NCBI GenBank assembly: GCA_021775735.1
Contig: JAJFHG010000005.1
Span: forward strand, 1 to 64,000
Source of the DNA: Hyphomicrobiaceae bacterium
GTDB taxonomy: Bacteria > Pseudomonadota > Alphaproteobacteria > Rhizobiales > Hyphomicrobiaceae
DNA: 64,000 bases
Reading direction: 5' to 3'
Made by a program: the position numbers and the translations under genes. The first letter of the stretch is position 1, and every line of letters begins with the position of its first letter. Of the stretch, positions 16,409 through 26,029 are shown in pieces. The notes under the pieces are model-generated. The model was not told the origin of the DNA and ran no database searches. It saw nothing but the letters and a program-made list of their open reading frames with translations.

Positions 16409-18736
16409 CTAAGACTCGGACTTTGCCTTTCCTGGCCAAAGCATGCGTCCAACCCGCACGGTTGCGGGCAGGAACACGAGGTCTCCAATGAGCGAGGCGA
16501 CGAGTGTCAAGCCGGTGACCATACCGAACAATCTGAGCGATGGCAGGTCAGAGAAAATGGTCACGCCCAACCCGAACGCCAAAACGATCGTGGTTAGAAT
16601 AATCGCCGGGCCCACCAAAATCCGCGCAGAACGGATCGCCTGGTCCGTTGGCTCACCGACGTCCTCTTGAATCTTCAATCGATTCATAAAGTGAATCAGT
16701 GAATCGATGCCGATGCCAAACACGACAATAAGGCCAACAACAGAGGCAAATTCGAAACCGTAGCCCAAGAGGTATAGCACCATGCACGCTGCCACGACCG
16801 GAAACAAACCTGGCAGGAACGTCATTGCGGTGACAAAGACGGAGCGAAACGCCAAGCCTAAAATCACCGACGCGAAAATGACCATGGCTGGAATCTTGTC
16901 CTTGAGATCGGAGATCATGGAATGACTATTGCGCGCCGCAATGGCTGGTAAACCGGTTACCGCAAACTCAAATCCAGGATTGGCTTTGCGCAAGGGTTCA
17001 AGCGCTGTGTCAATGGTTTCAACAACTGGCAAGATTTCGCTGGCATCAATGTCTGGAAGACGGGCTGTGACAAGAACAGCGGCATCATTCTTGTCAATAA
17101 ACCGACGCACAAGATGCTCCGGTAAAATGCCAACATATTTTTTCACCGTTTCAATACTTGTATCACCTGCTTCCGAAAGCCAGCGGCGCAAACTATCGAT
17201 GGACCAAACATTTCCAAGGCCGGCTTTTAGTTCCAAAATACTATGTGCCTTACCAATCACATCCAATGTTGCCGGATCATAAAGGTTCTGCGATTTCGGC
17301 CACTGGATCATGACGTGAACGGGATTGGCACCCGTCAACTTTTCATCCAAGCTGGCACTGGCTTCGAGTGCTTGTTCGCGATCAGGCACCTGATCGGCCA
17401 AGCGATAGCGCGTCTCAAGATTGGCAAACGACCAATAAAAGAGTGCCAATAGCCCCCAACCTATAATGGAATAAAGGATGGGACGTTTAACAACGTGATC
17501 GACAACGTTGCCAACGATGAGGGTCAGACTATCCATAAGAAAATCAGCAGGTGCCTTCGCCTTCGACAACCGATCTTCTTTATGAATAAGGACGACTGCC
17601 AACGTCGGCAATACCAGCAAGCAGACAAGGTAAGAAATAATCGTTGCAAGCGCACCGGCAGAACCAAACGTGCGGATCAAACCAGATTGTGAAAGCAGTA
17701 ACGCAAGAAACGCAAGCAGCGCTGTTGCATTGGCCAGCACACACGCCGGCCCCACAACATTGACGGCATAACGTGCAGCCTCAAAACGTGTATCGCCTTC
17801 ACGCAAACGCAGTCGAATTGCAGACACCATCTGCATGGAATCGGAAAATCCCATCACCATAATGAGTGGTGTCATCACATTAAGAAAAAGATTGAGCTTA
17901 TAGCCGAGCCAGCCAAGCAGTCCCAAAGTCCACACAATCGCGATGAATGGCGGAAGTGCTGCCACCAACATCAACGATACACGCGAGAAAAATATTGCTG
18001 CAACCAAGGCTCCAAACAGCAGCCCCAGTCCATTATAGACGAGACGGTCTCGCTCCACCGCGTTGCGGATTTCAAGTTGCATCACCGGCGCGCCAGTCAG
18101 CTTGAATCTAAGGCCCACCTCATCAAATATTGGTTTAATCGTATCTTTGATGCCGCCAATAACAGTCTTGGCGGACAGGTCTTTGACGACATTGCGATCA
18201 AGCGCCAGAACGATCATCGCCAATTCGCCGTCATCTGATAGGAACTTGCCTTTGACGATATCATTATCGCGCATGGTTTTGATGATTTGCGCATAGGCAG
18301 CATCATCGTCTGGCAACTCATCGGGCACCAGAGGTGCAGCATATCCGGTCGCATCAGGTTTACCGCGCGCCGACAACATTGAGACAATGCCCTCAACACC
18401 ATCAGTCAATTGCAGCTCAATCGCTGCTTCGCCAAACGCCGTCAGCTGCTTGCGCCTTAAAAGGTCCTTGCCTTCAACAACGACCAAAACATCATATTCG
18501 CTTGAGGGAAAGCGCTTGTCGATTTCTTCGTATTGGCGAAACTCTTCAGTGTCTGAGCGAAACAGCTCTGAGAGAGAGTCGTCTACTTGCAGTCGGCCAA
18601 TGCCAAATGCGGCGGCTATCGTTATCAACCCGACGATTAATAACGCGATGTATGGATAGGCAAGGCCGACAAAACCAATTCGGTGTAAACCCGCCACGCT
18701 TAACCGTGAATGCTGCTCTCGGTCCCCGTCCGTCAT
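16409..18736 (-). CDS. RND/MMPL-family exporter (HAE3-like)
   Basis: A 775-residue inner-membrane protein with the duplicated RND fold. TM1 is near 22-42, a first periplasmic loop is at about 45-225, TM2-6 at 230-385, TM7 near 420-440, a second loop at about 445-610 and TM8-12 to about 765. The fourth helix carries MVMGFSDSMQM and the tenth FGIGIDSLIHF, equivalent to the proton-relay helices. The size and SSD-like architecture match the hydrophobe/amphiphile efflux-3 group, which often exports lipids such as hopanoids. No hopanoid genes are nearby, so the substrate is open. ATG at 18736 follows AGGA. Confidence 0.9.
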   Translation of the reverse strand: MTDGDREQHSRLSVAGLHRIGFVGLAYPYIALLIVGLITIAAAFGIGRLQVDDSLSELFRSDTEEFRQYEEIDKRFPSSEYDVLVVVEGKDLLRRKQLTAFGEAAIELQLTDGVEGIVSMLSARGKPDATGYAAPLVPDELPDDDAAYAQIIKTMRDNDIVKGKFLSDDGELAMIVLALDRNVVKDLSAKTVIGGIKDTIKPIFDEVGLRFKLTGAPVMQLEIRNAVERDRLVYNGLGLLFGALVAAIFFSRVSLMLVAALPPFIAIVWTLGLLGWLGYKLNLFLNVMTPLIMVMGFSDSMQMVSAIRLRLREGDTRFEAARYAVNVVGPACVLANATALLAFLALLLSQSGLIRTFGSAGALATIISYLVCLLVLPTLAVVLIHKEDRLSKAKAPADFLMDSLTLIVGNVVDHVVKRPILYSIIGWGLLALFYWSFANLETRYRLADQVPDREQALEASASLDEKLTGANPVHVMIQWPKSQNLYDPATLDVIGKAHSILELKAGLGNVWSIDSLRRWLSEAGDTSIETVKKYVGILPEHLVRRFIDKNDAAVLVTARLPDIDASEILPVVETIDTALEPLRKANPGFEFAVTGLPAIAARNSHSMISDLKDKIPAMVIFASVILGLAFRSVFVTAMTFLPGLFPVVAACMVLYLLGYGFEFASVVGLIVVFGIGIDSLIHFMNRLKIQEDVGEPTDQAIRSARILVGPAIILTTIVLAFGLGVTIFSDLPSLRLFGMVTGLTLVASLIGDLVFLPATVRVGRMLWPGKAKSES

Positions 18737-19034
18737 ACCGTCCTGCTGTCTCCTGCTGCCTCAGACTTGTTTGCCTATCTCCTCCTCCCGTCCCACAAGG
18801 GGCGATCAGGCGACGGCGTGTCTTTCTGCCATTATTTTTGAATCGCAACCTCCTGTGTGCCCGCCCCATTTGGCGCACGCAAGTGTTTCTGGCCATTTCA
18901 GGGGCGATCAGAACACCGATATGGCATAATGTGTGATATTGAGCCCAGCCTGGCGCGTTGGCGTGCCTCTGATCGGAGGTTGGCCAACCCAGAAGACAAC
19001 CACAGAGCTGGCACAGAGCTGGGGCGATTCGATC

Positions 19035-19265
19035 ATGGCTGACAAACTTCTCGATACGCAAGGGCTGGCATGCCCACTGCCAATCCTCAAAACGAAAAAA
19101 GCATTACGCGATATGGCGGCGGGTCACACACTTGAAGTTTTGGCAACAGACCCTGGATCCGCCCTCGACTTTGAAGCCTTCTGCAAAGCAACAGGGCATA
19201 CGTTGCTTACATCTGAAAATAATGATGGGGTGTTTCGCTTTGTGATCCAACATAGTGCTGAATGA
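19035..19265 (+). CDS. tusA: TusA/SirA-like sulfur-carrier protein
   Basis: A 76-residue protein with the hallmark CPLP motif (Cys13) near the N-terminus, then a two-layer alpha/beta fold with VLATDPGSALDFEAF. The cysteine carries persulfide sulfur for tRNA thiolation or other sulfur relays; paralogs without the Tus system are common, so the exact role is uncertain. Two near-identical 11-base direct repeats (19002-19023) sit just before the ATG. It is divergent from the RND exporter and followed by an FNR/FixK-type box. Confidence 0.9.
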   Translation: MADKLLDTQGLACPLPILKTKKALRDMAAGHTLEVLATDPGSALDFEAFCKATGHTLLTSENNDGVFRFVIQHSAE

Positions 19266-19283
19266 CATCACTGCGAGCATAAC

Positions 19284-19297
19284 TTGATTGACATCAA
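19284..19297. promoter_or_regulatory. FNR/FixK-type box upstream of the bactofilin gene
   Basis: TTGAT-tgac-ATCAA is a perfect match to the FNR/FixK consensus TTGAT-N4-ATCAA. It lies 18 bases after the tusA stop and 87 bases before the bactofilin ATG, a distance compatible with activation or repression. No CRP/FNR-family gene is in the window. Confidence 0.55.
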
Positions 19298-19384
19298 GCT
19301 GCTCTTGCTTGCCATTTTGCCAACACGGTTACCCGCTTAAACAATGTCCAGTTGTAATCGAGTAAAGCTGACAGAGGGCATGTG

Positions 19385-19783
19385 ATGTTGGTAATTGAAA
19401 GTCATTCGCGGATGCGCGGTCAACTGTTGGCCGCCGGGCGCATTCAATTGGATGGATGGTTTCAAGGCGAATTGATATGCTCAGAGTTAGTAATTGGACC
19501 TGATGGCTATTTGTTTGGGCGGGCCACAGCACGCACGCTAATAGTCAACGGACAAGTTGTTGGGCGGGCCACTGTAGGTGATGCCCATCTGAGCAGTGGA
19601 GCCTTCTTTGAAGGTGAACTTCACCACACATCGCTTCGCAAAGCAGTTGACGCAACGCTTGTTGGCGATGCTTTTTCAACCCGGGGCGCGCTCAAATTGC
19701 CCGCAGACCTGCTCAATCTCGAGCACAAATCCAATCACCTTGGCTCACTTGGGGCTCTTAAGCCGGAAACCTACGCGCTCTAG
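19385..19783 (+). CDS. bactofilin-family polymer-forming protein
   Basis: A 132-residue protein dominated by a DUF583/bactofilin beta-helix (about 5-100) with short repeating strands such as GWFQGEL, VIGPDGYLFG, VNGQVVGRATV and SSGAFFEGEL. Bactofilins form non-polar filaments that scaffold local envelope growth, stalks or motility proteins. ATG at 19385 follows GAGGG. An upstream FNR/FixK-type box suggests oxygen-responsive expression, which is inference. Confidence 0.85.
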   Translation: MLVIESHSRMRGQLLAAGRIQLDGWFQGELICSELVIGPDGYLFGRATARTLIVNGQVVGRATVGDAHLSSGAFFEGELHHTSLRKAVDATLVGDAFSTRGALKLPADLLNLEHKSNHLGSLGALKPETYAL

Positions 19784-19821
19784 TGCGCGCTGGAGACTAT
19801 TTTCAATTGTTTTCGTGACGC

Positions 19822-20031
19822 TTAATAGCGACAGCTCGGCTGGCTCGTTCGATGGCGACCAATTTCTGGGCTGGCTTTGAGCAGGCGATGCATTTCGCGA
19901 ACCTCAAGCTCACATTGATTGAGCGTTGTCCTGAGATCGTCACGATCAACGCGAACAGACTTAGGCTCACTTTTCCCAGCGAAGCGTTCAACTGCCCTTT
20001 TTATTTTCTGGCCCAAAAATGACTGGGACAT
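19822..20031 (-). CDS. small charged hypothetical protein
   Basis: A 69-residue protein rich in Arg, Lys and Glu, mostly helical, with DRDDLRTTLNQCELEVREMH as its most gene-like part. ATG at 20031 has AGGAAG about 7 bases upstream. No family recognised. It is convergent with the bactofilin gene and downstream of agmatinase on the same strand. It could be spurious. Confidence 0.4.
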   Translation of the reverse strand: MSQSFLGQKIKRAVERFAGKSEPKSVRVDRDDLRTTLNQCELEVREMHRLLKASPEIGRHRTSQPSCRY

Positions 20032-20136
20032 CCACCACTTCCTTTGAATGAAAGACGTGGTTTCAGCCCTAAATTGAGTCGCACTGGGAAACGGAGCCAA
20101 AGTGCTCAGTGTGGAAAACTAATTCAAAAGCGACCC

Positions 20137-21042
20137 TTAAGACGGCGTGGCAAGTGCTGTGCTCATGATTTTGTAGGCAACTTGGGCTGCAAGATAATCA
20201 CAGCCATGAAAGCCAGGGATTGGAGCTAATTCCACAACATCCCCCCCCACCAATGTCGCAACGTCTCCTGCAGCGCGTAGGATGTCCATCGCCTGCCAAA
20301 ACCCGAGCCCGCCGGGCGTTGGTGTTCCGGTGGCGGGCATGAGGGCGCTATCAAAAGCATCAATATCGAAGGTCACATAAACCGGGCGACCTTTGAGTGG
20401 GGTCACAATCTTGGACACATCCCACGCCACTTGATCTTTGGCGTAGTGCAGCCTGACCCGATCGCGATTGGCATCATGGTACGCCACTTCACCAGATGAA
20501 ATTGCGCGAATACCAACAGAGACAACACTCACTCCTGGATGATCGAGGCAACGGCGCATCGCAGAGGCATGGCTATAGTGCTCTCCTAAATAGCCATCAC
20601 GCAAATCGGCGTGAGCATCAAACTGCAAAATGACCAGATCTTGAAAGCGATCAACGAACGGTCGGATCGCACCCGATGTCAAAGAATGTTCACCTCCTAA
20701 CACCAGCGGAAACTTTTGTGCATCCAGAACACGCCCGACAACATCTGAAAGCTGGTCTAACGCAGCTTCAAGAGGGTTTAGTGGGACGAGTGGTTTGAGC
20801 GCTGCAATGCCGTAATCACGGTAGGGCTCACACCCAAACTGTTCGTCATAAAGCTCCAATTGATGGCTGGCTTTAAGGATGGCATCCGGGCCATTGGCCG
20901 TGCCTCCACCATAACTAACACTGGCCTCAAGACCAAAAGGGATGACGACAGCGCGTGCAGCATCTGGTTGATCGCAATCGAGACGATCTGGATCAAGAAA
21001 GCTTTCGGATCCAGGCAGGTAGTCAAAGTCAGGCGTTGGCAT
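20137..21042 (-). CDS. speB: agmatinase / ureohydrolase-family enzyme
   Basis: A 301-residue arginase/agmatinase-family protein with all binuclear manganese ligands. These are GGEHS at 116-120 (His119), FDAHAD at 141-146 (Asp142, His144, Asp146) and FDIDAFD at 225-231 (Asp226, Asp228). Agmatinase converts agmatine to putrescine plus urea. It lies 55 bases downstream of ornithine decarboxylase on the same strand, which fits putrescine synthesis; guanidinobutyrase or a related ureohydrolase is possible. No arginine decarboxylase is in the window. Confidence 0.9.
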   Translation of the reverse strand: MPTPDFDYLPGSESFLDPDRLDCDQPDAARAVVIPFGLEASVSYGGGTANGPDAILKASHQLELYDEQFGCEPYRDYGIAALKPLVPLNPLEAALDQLSDVVGRVLDAQKFPLVLGGEHSLTSGAIRPFVDRFQDLVILQFDAHADLRDGYLGEHYSHASAMRRCLDHPGVSVVSVGIRAISSGEVAYHDANRDRVRLHYAKDQVAWDVSKIVTPLKGRPVYVTFDIDAFDSALMPATGTPTPGGLGFWQAMDILRAAGDVATLVGGDVVELAPIPGFHGCDYLAAQVAYKIMSTALATPS

Positions 21043-21097
21043 ATTTGCTCTCGTCCAAACGATATTGTTGGCGGGGTGTCGCGCTATTCAGCAATCC

Positions 21098-22303
21098 CTA
21101 CGATGAAAGCGGCATTTCTGACCCGTGCGCTACGTCTTCTATTTCGGGATAGATCGATAGCAGCGGTTGGTCGAGCAAGATCACATCATCATAAGCGCCA
21201 TAGCCATTAAAGCGTCCTGCCAATGCACGACCATAGGCACCAACGTTGCCAATTTCGATATAATCCCCTTCTTGAACTGAAGCTGGCAGCATAAACGGGC
21301 CCGCCATGTGGTCGATGGAATCACACGTCGGTCCATACAAAGAAAACGGGATCATCTCCTCACGCTCCTCGATGGCGCGTGAGACAATCTGAGTTGGAAA
21401 CACAAAATTGAGATGGGCAGCATCAAACAAAACGCCATAGCTGCCATCGTTGATATAGAGCTCATTTCCGCGACGTGCGTCGACCCGCACAATCAAACTC
21501 TCCGCTTCAGCTACAAGCGCCCGTCCCGGCTCACACATCAACCGCACGCCCTCGCGCATTGGCAGAAGTTTTACACCGTCTTCAATCACTGTAATGAAAT
21601 CACCAAGATCAACAGGACGACTATCGGGGTAAACGGAGGGAAAGCCGCCACCGACATCTAACCGATCAATGACAACACCTGACATCACAATCAGCTTGTG
21701 AACTTCTTCAAGTGCGGCCGCATATGCGTCAGGTGTGGTTGTTTGCGATCCAACATGGAAGGTGATGCCAACTTGGGCTGCCACCTGACGTGTTTTGACC
21801 AACAGCTTGGCGGCTGCGTCTCCAGCAATGCCAAATTTGTGTTCCAAGGGTATGCGGCTGTTAATCGCTGGAACGGCGACGCGCAAAAACAGATTGAGGT
21901 CTTTAGCAAGCGCGCCTGACGCACTCTTGGTTTCCTCAATAATTTTTTGTAATTCATCTTCGCTGTCGAGTGCAAAGGTGTTGAGGCCAAAATCATGATA
22001 AGCCCGGCGAATAGCAAAGCGTGATTTCACCGGGTGCATAAAGTGAAGATTGGCATTGGGAATCGTGACGGCATCCTCAAGCTCTGCAATAGAGGCCACA
22101 TCAAAATTGCGAATACCCGCCCCATAGAGCGCACCGATGAGAAATACTGAGGCATTGGCTTTATAAGCATAGGCAACATCACCTGGAAAATGCTCAAGGA
22201 ACCAACGTGCCGCTTTGGCTGCTGCATGGGGTCGCGCGGCAAGAACCGGGCGCACGGGCGCATGCTTTTCTACAAAGTCCGTCGCTGACCTAAACTTTTC
22301 CAT
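21098..22303 (-). CDS. type III PLP-dependent ornithine (or lysine/ornithine) decarboxylase
   Basis: A 401-residue enzyme of the alanine-racemase fold. Lys48 in AYAYKANAS binds PLP, GGGFP at 218-222 and CEPGRALVAEA hold the phosphate, and GPTCDSID with Cys327 is the active-site signature shared with eukaryotic ODC. It decarboxylates ornithine to putrescine; dual lysine activity cannot be excluded. ATG at 22303 is chosen over an in-frame TTG at 22339. It is operonic with agmatinase and divergent from a carbamoyltransferase, with 237 bases between. Confidence 0.92.
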   Translation of the reverse strand: MEKFRSATDFVEKHAPVRPVLAARPHAAAKAARWFLEHFPGDVAYAYKANASVFLIGALYGAGIRNFDVASIAELEDAVTIPNANLHFMHPVKSRFAIRRAYHDFGLNTFALDSEDELQKIIEETKSASGALAKDLNLFLRVAVPAINSRIPLEHKFGIAGDAAAKLLVKTRQVAAQVGITFHVGSQTTTPDAYAAALEEVHKLIVMSGVVIDRLDVGGGFPSVYPDSRPVDLGDFITVIEDGVKLLPMREGVRLMCEPGRALVAEAESLIVRVDARRGNELYINDGSYGVLFDAAHLNFVFPTQIVSRAIEEREEMIPFSLYGPTCDSIDHMAGPFMLPASVQEGDYIEIGNVGAYGRALAGRFNGYGAYDDVILLDQPLLSIYPEIEDVAHGSEMPLSS

Positions 22304-22455
22304 AGGAAGGCTTTTACTTTCTTCTCGACAATGATGCAAAGCGCTCAGGGTTAACGCGACAAGTTGCAGGTGCTGTTAGAGCCGCGCTGGGATAACACAT
22401 CATATCGAAAGCACTCGATGGCATGTAGGATTGCTAACCCTGGCTGTAAAGTCTT

Positions 22456-22483
22456 TTGACGCTCGCGCGAAAGCCGCTAGAAC
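22456..22483 (+). promoter_or_regulatory. possible sigma-70-type promoter of the carbamoyltransferase gene
   Basis: TTGACG (22456-22461) and TAGAAC (22478-22483) are separated by 16 bases and lie 57 bases upstream of the TTG start. The -35 is good, the -10 is weak. Confidence 0.3.
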
Positions 22484-22540
22484 CATGATCTAACAGACAG
22501 GCCCTGCGCTGGCCGCCATAACCAACTCAGGGGGTTCCCG

Positions 22541-24295
22541 TTGAATATTCTCGGAATTGTGACCAAGACACACGACGCAGGTGCGGCGGTTTTACAGGAT
22601 GGACGTCTGGCGGTTGTCATCGAGGAAGAGCGCCTAAACCGTGAAAAGCATACGAAGTCTTTTCCAGATCTTGCGATTGGCGAGATTTTTGGCCGCCAGG
22701 GTTTCGATATTCAAGACTTTGATGCCATCACCATTCCCTGGAACATGCAGCTCCTGCGTCGCTCCTTTGCCAAGGCCGTTGCCAGCAATTTCCCACAAAG
22801 CATGAACTTGCTGCGTCCCGCTGCGCACAAGACGCAAGACACAGCTGTCGTCAATATCCCGATGCGCGTTTGGCTGCAGCTTGGCAAACACGTTGGCTAC
22901 AAAAATCTGCCAAAGATACACCAGGTCGCGCACCATGATGCCCATGCTGCGATTTATAACCTGTCGCCGTTTGAGGAGGCCACAATTCTGGTCATGGACG
23001 GATATGGCGATCAAACAGCAACCAGTGTCTATGTCGGAGAAGGCAACCGCCTCAATCAACAATGGGTCAAAAACTTCTTTGACTCTCTGGGAATGCTCTA
23101 CACTTGCTTTTCAGAGCATCTCGGCTTTCCGACGTTCCAAGAAGGCACAGTGATGGCGCTTGCTGCATGTGGCGGGCCAAAATATGTCGAAGACGTCCGT
23201 CAGCTCGTAACGCTGTTGCCAGATGGCCAGTTTGCCATCAACCGAGACCACATCAAATACCACACGCATGGCTTTATCGACCCATTCCAGTCCTCGTTCC
23301 ATAAAATGTTTGGGCCACCTCGCAAGCCAGGCGACGAAATCACCGAACGTCAATGTGACCTTGCCCACGCGCTTCAGAGAGTCACCGAGGAAACGATCCT
23401 GCATGTCGTGCGCGAACTGTCCAAGCGCTACCCATCACGCAACCTCATTTTATCAGGTGGTGTGGCGCTGAATTGCGTTGCCAATGCGCGTGTTGCTGAG
23501 GAAACGGATTATGAAAATGTTTGGGTGCCGCCGGTTGCCTCGGATTCAGGCGTCGTTCTTGGCAGTACGCTGTGGCACTACCATCAAACGCTTGGACATC
23601 CACGCGAACAGGTGTTGACCCATGCTTACTACGGCTTGAGCTATGACGATCATGAAATTGTTGCTGCTCTCGAACGCGCTGGCCTAACCTTTGAGCGTCT
23701 GGATGATGCGGCTCTGTTTCAGCGCACAGCGCACGACCTCAGCGAACAAAAAATTGTGGGCTGGTTCCAGGGCGCGGCTGAAATTGGACCGCGCGCGCTG
23801 GGCAATCGCTCAATCCTATCTGATGCACGTTCCAATAAGATGAAAGATTTGATCAACGCGCGCGTCAAACACCGCGAAGCGTTCCGCCCCTTCGCACCTG
23901 TTATTCTCATCGAGCGATTGGAAGAGTACTTTGACTTTTCAACTCCTGATCCATTCATGACGATGGCGCCAAGCATCCGACCTGAAAAACTAAATGTGAT
24001 TCCGGCGGCAGCCCATGTTGACGGCACAGGACGCATTCAAACCATTCAACGTGATGCCAACCCGCGCTATTACGATGTCATTGCAGCGTATGAGAAAATC
24101 ACTGGCGTACCGGTCATCCTCAACACGAGCTTCAACCGGCAGGAACCTGTCGTCAACACGCCAAGCGATGCAATTTCCTGCTTCCTGCGTACCGATATGG
24201 ATGTGTTGGTGCTGGGCAATTACTATTCCCGCGACCGTAATCCCGAAGCGATTGCCAAAGCCATTACCGCATTTGAAAACCGCGGCACGGCTTAA
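22541..24295 (+). CDS. carbamoyltransferase of the NodU/CmcH/TobZ family (TTG start)
   Basis: A 584-residue enzyme with the family's two domains. The N-terminal Kae1-like domain has MNILGI...HDAG (His11), HHDAHA at 131-136, VMDGYGD and LSGGVALNC. The C-terminal YrdC-like domain has AEIGPRALGNRSIL and FRPFAPVI. The enzyme makes carbamoyl-AMP from carbamoyl phosphate and ATP and transfers the carbamoyl group to a hydroxyl of a sugar or secondary metabolite. The start is a TTG with GGGGG six bases upstream; no ATG is suitably placed. No antibiotic, nodulation or surface-glycan genes flank it, so the acceptor is unknown. Its stop is three bases from that of the convergent antiporter operon. Confidence 0.93.
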   Translation: MNILGIVTKTHDAGAAVLQDGRLAVVIEEERLNREKHTKSFPDLAIGEIFGRQGFDIQDFDAITIPWNMQLLRRSFAKAVASNFPQSMNLLRPAAHKTQDTAVVNIPMRVWLQLGKHVGYKNLPKIHQVAHHDAHAAIYNLSPFEEATILVMDGYGDQTATSVYVGEGNRLNQQWVKNFFDSLGMLYTCFSEHLGFPTFQEGTVMALAACGGPKYVEDVRQLVTLLPDGQFAINRDHIKYHTHGFIDPFQSSFHKMFGPPRKPGDEITERQCDLAHALQRVTEETILHVVRELSKRYPSRNLILSGGVALNCVANARVAEETDYENVWVPPVASDSGVVLGSTLWHYHQTLGHPREQVLTHAYYGLSYDDHEIVAALERAGLTFERLDDAALFQRTAHDLSEQKIVGWFQGAAEIGPRALGNRSILSDARSNKMKDLINARVKHREAFRPFAPVILIERLEEYFDFSTPDPFMTMAPSIRPEKLNVIPAAAHVDGTGRIQTIQRDANPRYYDVIAAYEKITGVPVILNTSFNRQEPVVNTPSDAISCFLRTDMDVLVLGNYYSRDRNPEAIAKAITAFENRGTA

Positions 24296-24298
24296 GCC

Positions 24299-26029
24299 TT
24301 AGCTCAAATAAACAAACAGAAGATATGCGCCGAGCATCAAGGTGGTCCAAAACGCCATGGTGCCGGTTGGCCAGGTACGGCCTAAGACACCATCAGGTCC
24401 AATGTGTCGATGCAGTACGCCACCTAGTGTTGTCGTAAAACCGTTAACGATTGAACCAAATGATGCGCCCACTGCGGCTGCAAGCCCTGCAACACCCTCA
24501 ACCAGATTCATACCGAGACGGCGATAGAACCAATCGGAATCGAGATTGATCGATTTTAACTCTGGCGGATAAATGCCGGTACGCATCAAAAGCGCAAACG
24601 CGAGAGCAGAGAACATCAACAGCTGTAATTGTGTTATGACGTGTTCCGTCGTGTATGGCTCATAACTGCTGGCGTAGGGCAGTAGCTGATAAAAATAGAT
24701 TGGCAGTGAACCAATCGCGATGCAGCCAACCGCAGCGAGCGCCATTGCAATCAGCATATTCCACGGCGCTTCTTTACAACGCGTACGGGAATCATGGGCA
24801 AAGAAGGCAAAATACGGAATCTTGATTCCTGCGTGGTGAAACACGCCGGCGCTCGCAAACAATAGGATCATCCACGTCCAGAAATATCCCTCCTTCATCG
24901 CAGCCGACATGATCATCGCTTTGGTGACAAAGCCAGAGAACAGCGGAAACGCTGAAATAGACGCGGCACCAACCAAACAAAACGCTGTCGTCCACGGCAT
25001 CGACTTGTAAAGCCCACCAAGTTCAGAGCCTTTCACCGTGCCAACACGAAACAGCACTGCTCCCATCGACATGAACAACAGTCCCTTAAACAGAATATCT
25101 GCAAAGGCGTGAGCAACTGCACCATTGAGCGCCAATTCTGTGCCGATGCCGATGCCAACCACCATGAAGCCAAGCTGGTTGTTCAAGCTATATGCCAACA
25201 CACGGCGCAAGTCGTTTTCGATCACGGCATAGAAAATTGGGAACGCGGCCATCATCGCGCCAATCGGCACCAGAATATCTGTACCCGCAAACCCGCGCGC
25301 AAGCGCATAAACGGCAACCTTGGTTGTGAAGGAGGATAACAGCACCGTGCCGACAACAGTGGCTTCTGGATAGGCATCCTCAAGCCAGTTATGCAGCAAC
25401 GGAAAAGCACATTTAATTCCAAAGGCCACGAACATCAAAAGCCCACCGGGGCTATCAAGCCCAAGCGCATTGAACGCAAGAGATCCGGTTGCATTGTGGT
25501 GGATCAGAAGGCCAACCAAGAGCAGAACGCCTGACCCAACCTGAATAACGAGATAGCGGATCCCGGCATGGTAGGCCGCGTTTGTGCCACGTGCCCAAAT
25601 CAAAAACACAGACGAAAGCGCAATCCCTTCCCAAAACACAAACAATGTCATTAGGTCACCAGCGAAGACCGCGGCGACGGCGCTTCCCGCATAGATCAAG
25701 CCGACAGTCGGCTGCAACCAATGACTTTCATGCAGCGCGTAGATCATGCCAAGCAAGGTGGCGATCAAAAAGATGACGCCAAACATCCAGCTTAAATCAT
25801 CGACACGCAGTGTAACAAGATCCAACCCAAGAACATACAAGTGGCCGCCATAACCCTCAGGCAGTAGCATCAAGTGCGCAAAGGCAATGACGGGTAGAAC
25901 AAGCGTCCATGCGCTGCGCACCCAGCCGCTCAAGAACGGCACCAAAAGCGCGCCGACAATCAAGGTCAGGCCAGGCGAGATGTTTGCAAACGGCCCGAGA
26001 TCAACCACCGTTCTTAGCTCAGCGATCAT
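24299..26029 (-). CDS. NuoL/MrpA-type antiporter subunit (last gene of Mrp-like operon)
   Basis: A 576-residue membrane protein with about 14-15 helices. The proton_antipo_M domain contains the conserved Glu in FVFWEGIALSSV, the Lys in FGIKCAFPLLHNWLEDAYPEAT and a second Lys in SSFTTKVAVYALA. It lacks the long C-terminal extension of full MrpA. ATG at 26029 follows GGAGG with a 6-base spacer, replacing an upstream start at 26074. It overlaps the preceding 92-residue gene by 11 bases. It is the third antiporter-like subunit in the operon. Confidence 0.88.
   Translation of the reverse strand: MIAELRTVVDLGPFANISPGLTLIVGALLVPFLSGWVRSAWTLVLPVIAFAHLMLLPEGYGGHLYVLGLDLVTLRVDDLSWMFGVIFLIATLLGMIYALHESHWLQPTVGLIYAGSAVAAVFAGDLMTLFVFWEGIALSSVFLIWARGTNAAYHAGIRYLVIQVGSGVLLLVGLLIHHNATGSLAFNALGLDSPGGLLMFVAFGIKCAFPLLHNWLEDAYPEATVVGTVLLSSFTTKVAVYALARGFAGTDILVPIGAMMAAFPIFYAVIENDLRRVLAYSLNNQLGFMVVGIGIGTELALNGAVAHAFADILFKGLLFMSMGAVLFRVGTVKGSELGGLYKSMPWTTAFCLVGAASISAFPLFSGFVTKAMIMSAAMKEGYFWTWMILLFASAGVFHHAGIKIPYFAFFAHDSRTRCKEAPWNMLIAMALAAVGCIAIGSLPIYFYQLLPYASSYEPYTTEHVITQLQLLMFSALAFALLMRTGIYPPELKSINLDSDWFYRRLGMNLVEGVAGLAAAVGASFGSIVNGFTTTLGGVLHRHIGPDGVLGRTWPTGTMAFWTTLMLGAYLLFVYLS

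Noticed and set aside
22541-24295. Antibiotic or nodulation gene cluster around the carbamoyltransferase
   Set aside because: Neighbours are polyamine enzymes and a cation antiporter; no biosynthetic, transport or glycosyl genes accompany it.
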